The notes under the pieces: model-generated
The model's input: the letters and a program-made list of their open reading frames with translations, nothing else
Databases searched by the model: none
Told to the model about the DNA's origin: nothing
Translations under genes and position numbers: made by a program
DNA from: Russula earlei
Taxonomy: Eukaryota > Basidiomycota > Agaricomycetes > Russulales > Russulaceae
Assembly (NCBI GenBank): GCA_025769875.1
Contig: JAGFNK010000188.1
Location: 1-64,000, forward strand
Length of the DNA: 64,000 nucleotides
Reading direction: 5' to 3'
Shown: one piece after another, positions 23,434 to 35,161 of the stretch
Numbering within the stretch: position 1 is the stretch's first letter
How the letters are laid out: every line of letters begins with the position of its first letter

Positions 23434-26400
23434 TCAAAGGGTATCATATCGGGACGGGGCGGCGGCGCTGCCCGCCTCGTTCCGCATCCCTCGCGTGAGC
23501 ATCAACAAGAGACCCTCGATGCGCGTCTGGCGTTCTTGAAGCTCGCGCATCTCGTCCTTCAGCTGTGACACGGGCATCTCGCGCACCTCCTCGAGCAGCG
23601 TATGTATGCGCCGCACTCCCTCGTCGACCTTGTCAAGTTTTTGGTCATTCACAGGACTTTGCCCATCGACCTCAAACCGCCTTGCGCCAAATAGACGAGA
23701 TAAGGGAGTGTGCGCGTGGGGGCTAAGACCCTGAGCGTCTGTGGTGCCCGCACGCAGATGTTCTGCGAGAGATGGTCGAAGGCTAAGCTTGCGAGTCCGA
23801 GGAGAACGGCTTGACTGTCCAAGTTGGGAGCGTGGACAGCTAGGCGCGCGGGTGCCGGTGCGCTCAGGGCCCTCGGGAACGTGTAGTTCGGGAGGTAGCA
23901 TGGACTGCGGCGCGGTCTCACGACTGGCCCAACTGTGCAATCCCACACGATCTTGCTCTGTGTCCGCAAAAAGTACTTCGGATTCTTCAACAAGGTCGAC
24001 TTCTGTCTCAAATATGGCTTCATAAACATCGTTCAAGTTTGATCCCATAAGTGCTTCGAAAAACGGGAAGGATCTGATAGGCCATGGAAGGGAACCGTAG
24101 ATTGAATGAGCGATCAGTTGGGCGGATTCGCGGACGGACGAGCGCTTCAGGACATAACGCTCATAAAGGGAGATTGTCAGGAGGATTGGAAATGACTGGA
24201 ACTGGTCAAGAACTAGAAGAAATACTGGGCAAGTACCAGCTTACCGTCACGCGTATAAGGAAGACATTTGCCGAATGTAAGCGCCGCGGTGATAAGGCCC
24301 AACTCGCAGGCCAGAGGATGGCGAAAGCCAGCAGGTTGAAAGGAGGTTGGTAACTGATCAGCGCGTCCGATTTCATTCTGTACTACTATGTCAAAAGCGC
24401 CAAGCCACGCCTATCTCGAACTAGCTCACCCTTCAAGTGTTGTGATTGTGAACTGGAATAGATACTGTCAAGATAGTTAGCTCGCAAGCACGCTTGTAGG
24501 TAAAACAAAGTTAACCTCTTGGTTGGCATTCTATGATGGAGGTAAGCTCAGTGCTGCCGACGGAGAAAGGCACGACTGACCGCATCAATGCGTATGAAGG
24601 TGTTTGATAATATTGAAATCAAGACTGCGACATTCTTAAGCAACGGTGGGCAACGTTATGGATTGTCATACTGGTGAGAAGAAGGGTGTTGCTCAAGGCG
24701 GCGAACCCAACCATCAATATCGGCCCGAAAACTATAAAGTGGATTCAGAAAACTTGCATTTTAAGCGGTAGAAGGACCTACATGGATGGAAAGACGATGC
24801 CTGACCGAAAGACAGGTAGGTATTCCCAAACCAGATCTGCACCATAAGCCAAGCAATAGCCTTGATAGTCCATCTTTCGGAAGCGAGCGTCCAAAGAGTG
24901 AAGAGCAAACCAGAGAAACAGATGGCCGCAATGCCCATAAAAAAGATGAATTCAGCCGTCATGGCACGGAGGGCGCTACGATTATAGGCATCGTCGACAT
25001 GCAAAACATGAAGCGAAGAATGTCAAGGACATACAGGATCACAACATTGTTGGAGACCAGGAAGAATGCAAGTCTGAGCAGGGCTGAGAGTGCAAAACGA
25101 AAACGAAGTAGTGGTTATCAAACCTTGGAAAGAGGATGCAGGCACCACAGGCGAGTATGTCAAACCCCATGTCAGAAGCAGAAGCTGTGATGGATCACGA
25201 TCCAACCCGGTGAGGTGGTCTGTCAAAGCTGGAGGTAAGGTACGACTCACGGTTCTTGGATGAAAGGCCCTGGACTCGAAGGATAAGATATAGTACCGTG
25301 ACGACGATAAAAGCGGTGTCGAAGACATTCCACATCTGAATGGTTCCGGTTGGGAAACATGACTCTCAAAATGGTACGTTCCGGTGCTCACATTGGCGAT
25401 GTAGACTAAACGCATTTGTTAATGGAGACAGAGAAGGTATGGTGGCGTCTGTACTTACTACCCCAGCCATGTTCCCTGAATGCGGTATATTCGTCCAGAG
25501 CAAAAGCCGCAGCAAAAACGATGAAAAGAATTTCGAATGGGTGGGGTGTATCAGGGTTTTTATCTGTGGAGGAATTGGTACGGCACTTTGGGAAACAAGT
25601 AACAACTGCTTGCGCGAAAGACACATAACGAGTACAACCAATAGGAAAGCGAAATTTAGAAATTCAAGGATTGCGCCGTACCGCGGGACGCGTAACCTTC
25701 AGGTATAAAGTGACATCAAGAGGCTACAATGGGATACAGAATGAAGGACCGCACCGATAATGATTGAGCCAAGGAGCATTCCTGCTATCATATATCTCAA
25801 TGGCACGAAGCTTGTAGTTGTCCGCGACGATGGATCGGTTTGCAGTTGGAGAGTAGATAACCCGACCGGAGTAAATATCGTTCACCACAGACTGGACTAT
25901 CGGAGAAGCGACGAATCGTTTTGCCTTGGAGGATATTGCCATCTTGTATGCGACTGTCAATCAAAGGCACAGTATGAGCGGCCGTTTGTGTCGGTGACTG
26001 ACCTCTAGTGCCGACTGAAGGTCGTCTACGCCACTGTCGCCCTTTCTTCCAAGCATGCTCGTAACATCCTCAATGATATCGTGGGATGCACCAGCCAGGG
26101 GACTCCAACTGGTCGTGAGTACAGAGACTAATTCGATCTGATTGCTCGCGAAATGGTGGACGAGCTTCACAGCTAGAATTTCGCACAAGATTGCCCGTGA
26201 AAAGTTCAAGCTGGAAAAGGCAAGGTCTTGCTCGGCGACGTTGATGAAATGCCCCCGAACAACGAGGCATACGTAGACAATGGCGGGATTTCGCAAACGC
26301 GCGTATTTGAAAACAAGCGGACGAACAAGGGCGAAGTTGACATCCGACGCAGTCAGTTGGCTACCATGATCAATCTGGTGAATGTCGATTTCTAAAGGGG

Positions 26401-26452
26401 TGGGCGCCAAGACTTACTCCCAACTAAGCGCGGTGTCTGCAGACGTGGCCAT
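23434..26452 (-). CDS. YVC1: YVC1-like TRP calcium channel (vacuolar)
   Basis: Many exons spell a fungal TRP-type cation channel of the Yvc1 family, which releases Ca2+ from the vacuole on osmotic or oxidative stress. First exons: 26452-26418, 26391-26003, 25942-25755, then from 25696. Landmarks in order are LVRPLVFKYARLRNPAIVY, CEILAVKLVHHF, FVASPIVQSVVNDIYSGRV, DNYKLRAIEIYDSRNAPW, LRVPRYGAILEFLNFA, YIAN joined to MWNVFDTAFIVVTVLY, GFDILACGACILFPR, and FIFFMGIAAICFSGLLF. WLMVQIWFGNTYLSF lies at the pore. The last exon (about 24048-23434) is a soluble tail with a coiled coil (VSQLKDEMRELQERQTRIEG). The start at 26452 requires a 26-base intron (26417-26392), which is unusually short. Other junctions in the middle are approximate. 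Confidence 0.85.
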
Positions 26453-27209
26453 ATGGGGACATTGTCAAGGCTCAAGAGATACGGGAACGAACCTATGTTT
26501 CTCTACAGAGAAAACGGAAGTTAGTGGGCGGAGGGCAATCCCAATTGTCTTGGGCTCTTACAATAACATCACGTTTCAGATGGATAATAAATGGAAAGAC
26601 GTTGATGGAGTCCCGGTCGACCCGGCCCTGAAGGGGTGGGAGAAATGGGACGTCCTGACCCTCTGTATCCATCCTGCAACGATGCACTGTTATTGTGGTA
26701 GTCGTTGTACAAGGTGGAGGGCGTGATGTGGAGCGTGACGGTTGGAGTGCTTGTGTTGAAGACCGTGAAAGGATTAGGTCGGTTGACGACTTTGTTCGTG
26801 CGGAGTACAGCTTGTTCAGCTTATTGTTGTTACACTCATGTGAGATGCACATCGGCGCCTCCACCGTTACTCCTTATTGTCTGACTCGAAGCCACGTGGC
26901 GAGCATCGGTTTCGCCATTCTCTCGGCCTGCCATGAATCAAGGAGACGTCCCACCGTCGCTCTGCTTGGCATGTTCCTCGCTCTCCTCGGCTCAGTCACG
27001 TCACGCAATGGATTCCCCTATCTAGCCTACATCGCCCAGCGGCGCGGGCATATCCAATATCCAATCTGTACTTTGTTCATCCCACCCTGGTGACCGTTCG
27101 GTCCTTGTTCGTACCCACCATTCCCTTCCTTGTTTCTTATAAGTCACCCCTTCCTTGGCCTCCCATCCCTCATTTCCCCCTCTCCCCCTTCCTTCCTTTT
27201 CTTCTAACC
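26453..27209. promoter_or_regulatory. Divergent promoter region (YVC1-like / YANK kinase)
   Basis: The 757 bases between the two start codons contain no gene. The last 100 bases before the kinase start are strongly pyrimidine-rich (about 27110-27205), typical of active fungal promoters. Confidence 0.6.
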
Positions 27210-28800
27210 ATGGGTTGCGCACCCTCCAAGAACGTCGACCTCGCCAGCGAGATCTCCCTTTATCACTTCAACCTCCACAGAGTGGTCGGTAAAGGTGCTT
27301 TTGGCAAGGTTCGTCCTCCTTCTTCCCTCTGTCTTCGTGTTGCCCACCCCCTCTGTGCCCAGGTCCGCGTCGTCGAACATAAGAGGAGCAAGAAACTCTA
27401 TGCTCTCAAGTACATGGACAAGCAACAGTGCATCAGGGAGAAGGCTGTTGCCAACATCATTCAGGAAAGACGACTACTGGAGGAGGTACCGTACCGCTTC
27501 ACACCCCGAGTCCATTTCCTCATCCTCTCCCTCCAGGTCGACCACCCTTTCTTGGTAAACCTCCGCTACGCCTTCCAGAATGATCAAAACTGTTTCTTCG
27601 TTCTTGACCTCATGTTCGGCGGTGATCTTCGATGTATGTCTCCATCTTCATTGTTCGTGGCGCTGCGTACCTACCACGTCGTGTTAGATCATCTCAATAA
27701 CAAGGGCCATTTTCCGGAGAACGTAGTACGCTTTTGGTTGGCGGAACTATCTTGCGGTCTCGCATACCTTCATAGCAAAGGCATCATGCATCGGTATGTT
27801 CGAATCTTTTTTCTGTCGTTACGGCCCTTAAAGTCCAGCGCAGTGATATCAAACCCGACAATATCCTTCTGGATGAGAAGGGACACGCCGCTCTCACCGA
27901 CCTTAATATCGCCATGCATTATTCTCGACATCGCTTGCATACCTCCGTCGCAGGCTCTATGGCATACATGGCCCCAGAGGTGGTTGATCTTCAGCGCCCT
28001 GGTTACTCTTGGCAAGTTGATTGGTGGAGTTTAGGCGTCTGTGCCTATGAGCTACTCTGGCATCGGCGCCCCTTTGATGGCAACTCAGCGGAGAAAATGC
28101 GGGATAGTATTATGTCCCATCCAATCAGAAAACCCTCCCAACGCCACGGTGCAGTTAGCAGCGAATGCACCTCGGCTATCTTCGGTGTAAGTCCCAACGA
28201 ACGGTTAGCATGGGCTCCCTACTGAAGCATGACTGGACCTCAGTTTCTGGAGCGAGACCCCAAGAAGCGGCTGGGATGCAGAACCGGGCCCTCAAATGTT
28301 GATGAGATCCGATCCCACCTTTGGTTCTCGCAACTTGATTGGGAAATGTTGCAGGCCAAACAACTTGATCCGCCTTTCTTGCCAAACGTTAGTTTCGTAT
28401 CATCATTCCTTGTGTGCACGTTATTGATTCCCAACCGCAGCAGGACCGTGGTAATTTTGATGTCTCCCACGAGTTAGATGAGTTCATCTTGGCCGAGAAA
28501 CCCTTAACGCATCATAAGCGTAAGGCGAATCCAGAAAAGATGAAGCCAGAAATGCGACAGCTGGAAGATGATTTCACCGTGTATGACTTTGAAAAGTCCG
28601 GTCGAAGATCCTATTATCCCCTCAACGAGGCCCTCGTTCCTCAGCCCTCACACGAAGGGCATATAAGACGAACGCCAACGTATTCCTCGTCTTCACACAC
28701 GAATACATGCGTGCAGACGAGCACGGCCACCATGCAATCTCGTTCATCTACCTCTCACTCGGATCCTCCGCGTTACAGCTCACAGCAGGACTTCCGATAG
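27210..28800 (+). CDS. YANK/STK32-like serine/threonine kinase
   Basis: Seven exons (27210-27308, 27363-27485, 27537-27633, 27688-27793, 27844-28186, 28244-28387, 28441-28800) join in phase to 423 residues. The start MGCAPSKNVD fits N-myristoylation at Gly2 and palmitoylation at Cys3. The kinase has GKGAFGK, lysine in ALKYMD, HRDIKPDN, and DLN in place of DFG within LTDLNIAMHY. MAPE and VDWWSLGV follow. A TDxNIA segment is the mark of the YANK (STK32) branch of AGC kinases, where animals have TDFNIA. The C-terminal tail (EFILAEKPL, then DFTVYDF) lacks a clear hydrophobic motif. Its substrates in fungi are poorly known. Introns are 50-57 bases. Confidence 0.92.
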
Positions 28801-29437
28801 CATGAAGAAGTTTTTTCATATTTATGACGACCTTTTACGACACGCGACGTATGTCGCCTCCCTTGCTCCACGTCACCTTCAAGCTCGGTTTTTGTATCTT
28901 TCTGCCATCCGTGCGTCATCAGTGCAAGTGCTTGTATTTCGCATCAACCTCAATTATGGGACAATCCCCGCTTGCATTGCTCCATTTTCGACTTGATAAT
29001 GTATCCGCTTTCATTCTCCCCTGCCTGTCTGCCCTTGTTCTCATCCCCTCCCACGACAGTATTGTGTTTGTTCCTCATTCTTCGGGTGGCAGGTCCTGTT
29101 GTTACGTTATAATTTGCCTCACAGCACTCTAATACTTCGTCCCAGCATACTTATATCATCCTGGCTCTTGGTCCAGATGAGTTTAATTAAATTCGTTGCT
29201 GAAGTGCACAGCGCGCGCACTCTAAAAAAAAATAAATGGTGTACATGTGATGATGGGAAATAGCTGTATGCACTGTGAACCCGCATAAAGAATCTGTTGT
29301 TTTGATGTCAGTGGCTAAGGATAGTCACCCTTGTATTTCTGTGAATTTGTCAAGTCGAGCAGTTCACTGGCCCGGAAACCGGCACAGGACAGAGCGTCAG
29401 CTGAGCGCTACTAACCACCTAACCTCATCACACCCAA
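28801..29437. other. Intergenic; no gene recognised
   Basis: 3' flank of the kinase and promoter of the macro-domain gene. No coding frame stands out. Confidence 0.5.
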
Positions 29438-30886
29438 ATGTCCCAAGCCGTCTCATTGCAGCAGATTCCTACCCTCCGTGAGCTCTATCAACGCGCGGCC
29501 ATCGCCGCGCGCCCCGCAGCCGGAAAAGATGCGCTCTTCCCATCCTCCAACACGCTGCTGGACCGCGTATCAGTCTAGTGAGTCACGGTGGTGCCGTGCC
29601 CCGGTCGCGCCAAGCGATCTGCGGCTCAGTTCCTCTCCACTGAGGTGTTATCCTTGGCAAGGCTGATGCCGTCTCCCCCCCCCCCCCCCCCCCCAATTTT
29701 TTTAATGGGCGGGCAGCCGAGGAGACATCACGCATGTGCAAGTCGACTCGATCGTCAACGCGGCCAACAAGGGGCTTCTGGGTGCGCTCTCCGTTTGCCT
29801 TCTATGCTGGACTGGTCGCCCGCTCTCCCCCGTCACCGCGGACCAGTTGTGTGATCAACGCGGTTCAGGCTGAGAGTATCGCCCGTTGCAGGTGGAGGTG
29901 GAGGTGCGTGCCAACATCCGACGCTGGGGATCCCGTTCGCCATGTTGATTTGCCGGATCGGACAGTGGACGGTGCCATACACAGAGCGGCAGGACCTAAA
30001 CTCCTCAAAGAATGTGCGTCTCCCCCGGCCTGCCACCACGTTGATGGCGTTGATTTATTTTATGGGAAAAACCTCATGTACGGGCAGGCCGCACCCTCGG
30101 TGGCTGTCCGACGGGTGAGGCTCGCGTGACCGCGGGCTACAACCTTCCTGCGTGAGTTTTGCCATTCGTCGCGCTTCGCTCCAGTGGCAACGGAGAAGAG
30201 ATAGGCGGATCGTCCCCATCACTGCGGCAGCGTAAAGGACCCCTGACGCATTCTATTCGATCCTACAGGAAACACGTCATACACGCCGTCGGTCCGTCCT
30301 ATTACCCCGGGAGCACCCGCGCGCCGCTGCACCTCGCGGGGTGCTACCGCATCAGTCTACAGCTGGCGGTGGAACATGGCTTGAAGCACATAGTGAGCGA
30401 GGACTCTCTGCTAAATCTGCCAAATCTTCCTTCTTTTTTTTTTTTTTTGCCCCCGGGATGTCGCGCATATTTATTTATTTATTCTTTCAGGCTTTTCCCG
30501 CCATCTCGACGGGAATATACGGCTACCCCGTCGAATCCGCGACTCGCATCGCGTTTGGAGAGATCAGGAAATTTTTGGACACGGAGCAAGCGAAAGAGGT
30601 ATGTCTTGTTTTATTTTTTTCCTTTTGGGTTGTCCTTGGCACCAGGCGCGCGCGTGCCGCTCACCCGGACCTGCGTGTGCCTCGTACAGTTTGAGCGTGT
30701 GATCTTCGTGGTCTTCTCAGAGGAAGACGAGGCAGCATATCTGTACGTGCGACCCTTGTGCGACTTTGGAATTTCAAACGCTGAATACAAGACGTGCTCT
30801 TTTTTGACTCTAGGAAGCTGATTCCGGAGTACTTTCCCTGGGACACGGCAGCGCCGCGCCCTCCGAAAGCAGCTACGTGGTTCTGA
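29438..30886 (+). CDS. MacroD-type macro domain protein
   Basis: Nine exons (29438-29577, 29717-29781, 29892-29903, 29966-30013, 30088-30151, 30269-30392, 30491-30598, 30690-30742, 30814-30886) join exactly to 228 residues. Landmarks are YRGDITHVQVDSIVNAAN, the LGGGGVDGAIHRAAG loop, CPTGEARVTAGYNLP, KHVIHAVGP, and AFPAISTGIYGYP. Together these are the ADP-ribose pocket of MacroD-type hydrolases, which remove mono-ADP-ribose from proteins and deacetylate O-acetyl-ADP-ribose. Exon 3 has only 12 bases and encodes the glycine loop. Intron 1 contains a C20 tract (29675-29694). Exon-exon phase agrees throughout, so the model is firm. Confidence 0.92.
29675..29694. repeat. C20 homopolymer in intron 1 of the macro gene
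   Basis: Twenty C in a row, followed by AATTTTTTTAAT before the acceptor at 29715-29716. Length is likely variable. Confidence 0.9.
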
Positions 30887-31980
30887 TCATGACGCATGAT
30901 CGTGATCGAAAGAGAACGTGCATCGAAGAAAAAAAAAAAACAAGGTGCCGTGAGGCCGGCTGAATGCACAATAGTTTTTGAGTCGGAGGCGAATCATATT
31001 CAGTTTCTTGTCGAATGGAACTTCAAGTTGCTTGGTTGCTCGCTCGTGCATCTTCTTCCGGAGCGCTCAATCCCCACCGAGTTTCAGCTGAAGGTGTTCT
31101 CCATTTGCTTCGCGCCGTTGAAAGGTTTAGATCTATCACGCACATGAGCGCTCTCGCAGAAAGATAGAAAAATATTTTACACGTCACGTCAACGTCCTTG
31201 TTCGTGTTCGTGAGCGCTGATGTGCGATGCCGGCTCTTGCCTTCAAAGCGCTCCTATGGAATGGAATGGACAACCCATCCTCCCTCGACAGAACCTCTGC
31301 GTAATTTGGAGAAAGCATTCTCGGTTTCATATAAAGATAGCTGTCATCGAAAAAGGTGTCATTCGTCGTCGCACCTCATGAGACTTGTAAGCTCCCATCC
31401 CCTGTCGTAGTAACAGCGTCGGCCGTCTTCTCCTTGAGAAAGATAATTTTTGTATATCGACCCCCTCCTCGGCGGATATGAGAAAGAGGCTGTGCAAAAT
31501 AAAGGAACTGTCCTTCAATCAGCGGACCAATCTCGAGCAACGATTTTTTTGTTTTCATGGATACCCGACGAAATTTGATGGCGAAGTGATATATTACCCC
31601 AGGTGAAGTGCAATCCATGGAAACAATTCCACAGCAGGCCAAGACGAGTTCCCCCCTTCCAGAGTGCCCTCGCCATCGAAGAACCATAATTGCGTATTGT
31701 AGGACATATGACGGGTGAGAGGTGCCTGGTTCTAGGCGGCAGCAGATGAAATAACCACAACTGAAAGATGACCGCAATAAGATGAGACGTCTTGATGTGA
31801 CGAGAAACATGAAACGGCCGAGCAACGGCCTTCGGTCATCTAATTCAGCTTGCATGAGGGCCAGATGTAACCGTGACGGTCATGACGGTCAACGGAGGAG
31901 ATCAACTAGATTTATTCTTTAAAGTGCGAATCTTCCCACGGCACCAGTTTCTTATCGCACTACGAGGCACCGAGTTTATC
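30887..31980. other. Intergenic; one unclear minus-strand frame
   Basis: A minus-strand frame of 159 codons (31855-31376) has no family features and is not supported by splice sites or neighbours. No other gene signal. Confidence 0.4.
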
Positions 31981-32866
31981 ATGCAATTCGCAACTCTTCC
32001 TGTCGAGGTCAGACGCTTTTTTCTGGCCCTTCAATCCCCCAACGCACCCCACTTAACCACGATCCGCCCACACCTAGCTTCTCTATGACATCCAGCTCTA
32101 CGCCGCGTCGGAGGTCCTCCCTCTCACTTGCCGACGCCTGCACGACGTCTTCGAATCCGCCTCTCCCACCCTGCGCGCCGACTACCTCATAGCACGCTAC
32201 TTGGCACGTCCGAGCTCTCGCAGTTGGCCCAGCATAATCACCTATGTCCTACGCTTCCCGCTCTGCACGCCAGCAGTCCTCGCCGTTCTCTTCGAACGCC
32301 CATCTTTTCCCCACCGCCCGCCACCTCACACCGACGCCGGCACGGGCGCGGGCGCCGACCCGCCCGCTCACGGCGTCCGTCACGCCGACCGTCTCAGGCC
32401 CGATCTGCCCAAACGGCTCTTCAGGCGGCTGAGCCCGTCGGGCGCCGAGGCCCTCCCGCTGCTGCGTTTCCTGTACGGCGGCGCGATCGCGCACCTGCGC
32501 GCGTCGCCGCCCGACGCCGACTCGCACGACGGCTATCCGCTCGCGCGCGCCGCGTTCGCCGCCGCCGTGCCCCTCGTGCGCTTCCTGCTCGACCACGGCG
32601 CGTCTCCACGTCGCAGGAACGCACTCGCCGTCAGGCTCGCCATCAAGCGGCGCGATCTCGCTCTCGTGCGCTTGCTCGTCGAACCGCCGGAAGCGCCCCC
32701 GCACGAGCGCAGGACGGGGAAGCGCAGGAAGATCTCCGATCGGGTTCAGGTCAACTCGGATATGTTAAGATTGGCTGTGACGTGTGGCGCGCGGGACATT
32801 GCGGAGTATCTGGTGAGGGAGAAGGGTTGTTTGCCAGATCTAAAAACTCTCAAGTTGCTCAGGTAG
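31981..32866 (+). CDS. Ankyrin-repeat protein
   Basis: A 27-base first exon (31981-32007, MQFATLPVE) is joined by an 88-base GT-AG intron to a long exon (32096-32866), giving 265 residues. The start resembles the N-terminus of F-box-like or ankyrin proteins (LPVE, then LPLTCRRLHDVF). Ankyrin-like helices follow: AALPLVRFLLDHGASP-type (at VPLVRFLLDHGASPRRRN), AIKRRDLALVRLLVE, then AVTCGARDIAEYLVREKGC. Base composition is very GC-rich in the middle (about 32330-32700), with long alternative frames on both strands that are shadows. A partner-binding role is likely, but the target is unknown. Confidence 0.75.
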
Positions 32867-33190
32867 CAATATCGACTTTGCCTCTGGTGTTGTCAGACGC
32901 TGAGTTTTTCACGCCAGCCTTATAAAATTTTAACAGCCCGCAAGGGTCTGGTACATTCTTGTCATCTAGACCGCATTGACTTGGAAGGAGGTAACGACAG
33001 TTAGAAAGCATCATGTAACGCCTGGAACATGTGTGTGCGCGCGTGTGTCTAGTTAAGGGTGATGTAACAGAAGACAGAGTCATACAGGTCGTCACAATTA
33101 CACAACTGAGCTCTGGGTGTTTGTGGTCAATGCAAATGGTTCCATAAATGGATTGATAGCACACCTTGGGTACATCCAACAAGGATACAA
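32867..33190. other. Convergent 3' flanks
   Basis: 324 bases between the stops of the ankyrin gene and eIF1A; contains a short TG/CG repeat (about 33030-33050) and no gene. Confidence 0.5.
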
Positions 33191-33860
33191 CTATATATCG
33201 TCGATGTCGACCTCCCCATCGTCACCAAACTCAAATGTACATTCGCCTTCTTCCTCTCCAAAGGCATCCGTCTCGTTAATCTTGGCATTCTCGGGAAGCT
33301 CGCCATACGCTTTTACTGGTGTAGGGTTAGATTCTTGAGCTGTAGCCAAAACGTGAAATCCGATTGACTCACAATTGCGCGCCTCGTCCGCCGTGTACTT
33401 CACTATGACATCCGCCTTGCCGTCTTGAAATTCACGCAGAGACAACAGGATGATATCTCCTTGATTGATCCACACCTGGTTCGGAGAGTTTAAACAAAAA
33501 AAGAGATTTCATCAGGGAGATGATGCCAACGACACTGCATACCTTTTTGCGCATCTTTCCTCGAATATGGGCTAGTCGCTTCTCACCATCGAAGCACAGG
33601 GCCTCCAAGCGTCCATTCCCTAGCATCTTGACGACTTGTGCGTACTGTTGGCCATCCTCACGGAATACCAACTCTCGCTTGTCGTCGTCGTTCTCGTTCT
33701 TTCCACGCCTCCTATTCTTACCACCCTGTGAAACGCCAGGATTCAATACCAAACGTAGGGAGAGCGTCATAAGCGCTGCGAACCTTCCCCTTGTTCTGTA
33801 GGATTGGGATTAGCTTTGGTGTAGGAGGGTAATACGCAAGTAGAGATGGACCTTCGGCAT
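33191..33860 (-). CDS. TIF11: Translation initiation factor eIF1A
   Basis: Five exons (33860-33852, 33795-33784, 33725-33543, 33475-33373, 33315-33191) join in phase to 143 residues, the normal size for eIF1A. The basic start ([20 protein letters not shown]) leads into the OB fold ([51 protein letters not shown]) and ends in an acidic tail finishing DGEVDIDDI. The protein binds the 40S A site with eIF1 and promotes scanning and start selection. The first two exons have only 9 and 12 coding bases, separating the basic tail. No damage was seen. Confidence 0.95.
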
Positions 33861-34065
33861 GATTATAAGAGAGACAAGTCGTGTGCGAAGACCCCTTGTG
33901 TGCCTTTGAGGAACAAAGTAGATTATGAGGGCTGAGGGCAAACCAAGTCGTCCACCGTGGTCAAGGGCAAACTTGTCAGATTCAGGGTGAAATTGATTTC
34001 ACATCACAATAAGGGGCCTTATCGGACAAATATTCCACGCCAGAAGCCGAAAAATAAAATATCAG

Positions 34066-35065
34066 TCATCTCATCTTATCACGGACATAGCACAGTTCAG
34101 TTTCACACTCGTCCTCGACCGGCCAACTGCCTTCATAGCCCAATGCATATCCAGAACTTTTACCACCCCAGCATCTCAACGGACGCCAGAACGTCGCGGG
34201 TCGTCTCTCGATTGTCCTTCGCCTACGTTTCCGCTTGCGACACGCCGCCAGTTGTTCGCTTCCCTGCATTTCTAGAGTAATCACGGGAAGGGCGTCTCCT
34301 TTCGGTTTTACCTCATGAGGTGATGGCCGTGTAGCGCGGTCATGCGAGACTCCAAAAGGCCGCCTGGTGTTGTTGGGGGGCATCTCGGCCACAAAGAGCA
34401 CAACAGATGATAGAGGCACGTCCGAATAGGCATGGATGACCTTATCTGCCTTCTGAGGCAGACTCTACTTTCGCTTGAGTCATGGTCATCTAAGGGCAGA
34501 CAGAAAACTCAACTATGTAGGCCTCCGCAGATCTGAACAAGGATGGTATGTCGACAGCGGCGGAGAGCGCCTGCTGCCTCCGAAGATCCGCCTCCAGATC
34601 ATTATCTTCGCAGGGAGGCTCCCATGGTCTGGATGAAATGAATTTCCAGACAGGATTACAGATGAGCTGCGACGGAACTCACATTCTTGTGGGCAGAGGT
34701 TTGGGCTCCAAAGAGATGACTTTTGGAGGGTGTTCTACTGAAAGCAACCTGAATGCTGGTTTCGTTAGCACAACAGATCAGTTCATCAGAAGGGAAGGGC
34801 GGATTGAATTACGAGCAGGCTCATATGCTGTGTGTGACGTCGATTGCCCCTCCATCGCATTCGTATGCCTCTTTCGTTTTCGCATTCGCACGTGGGACGC
34901 TTCGAGGCTGCCCGTAGTTTGCTTGAGTAGTTCATCGAGTACCGCAAGTTTGTCATCATCCACCACGAAGCGAGGCCTCTGAGGGAAGACATTTGCGCGG
35001 GAAGTTGTTACGATGTGCTGGTCATGTATGGAATGAGGGTTGGTGAACCGAGGGATATTCATCAT
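34066..35065 (-). CDS. Conserved-looking hypothetical protein
   Basis: A multi-exon minus gene. The first exon (35065 to about 34780) begins MMNIPRFTNPHSIHDQH and carries LAVLDELLKQ. It is followed by FRLLSVEHPPKVISLEPKPL (about 34755-34690), PWEPPCEDNDLEADLRRQQ (about 34625-34560) and a 3' part with FGVSHDRATRPSPHE. The last part is basic, then CWGGKSSGYALGYEGSWP, ending YVRDKMR at 34066. The coding style is consistent and splice sites are near each junction, but I do not recognise the family. Its start lies 96 bases from the divergent Nop15-like gene, so the two may share a promoter. Confidence 0.5.
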
Positions 35066-35161
35066 CAATATCCGTTATCGCCGCTGAGTTGTGGTCATGA
35101 CGTTGTTGGCCTTTGTTTTGTTTGGCTTGGCTGCATATACCTGATCTTTTCACTTTATCCC
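35066..35161. promoter_or_regulatory. Short bidirectional promoter (96 bp)
   Basis: Only 96 bases separate the start codons of the hypothetical gene (35065, minus) and the Nop15-like gene (35162, plus). The right half is T-rich on the plus strand. Confidence 0.5.

Noticed and set aside
23434..24048. Separate 204-codon coiled-coil gene
   Set aside because: It fits as the cytosolic tail exon of the YVC1-like channel, in the same direction and directly after its membrane exons.
31376..31855. 159-codon minus-strand frame
   Set aside because: No recognisable domain; reads without an ATG at its stated left end, and no splice or context support. Kept only as a note.
32249..32704. Minus-strand frames opposite the ankyrin gene
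   Set aside because: High GC content produces long shadow frames; the plus-strand model is exact in splicing and family features.
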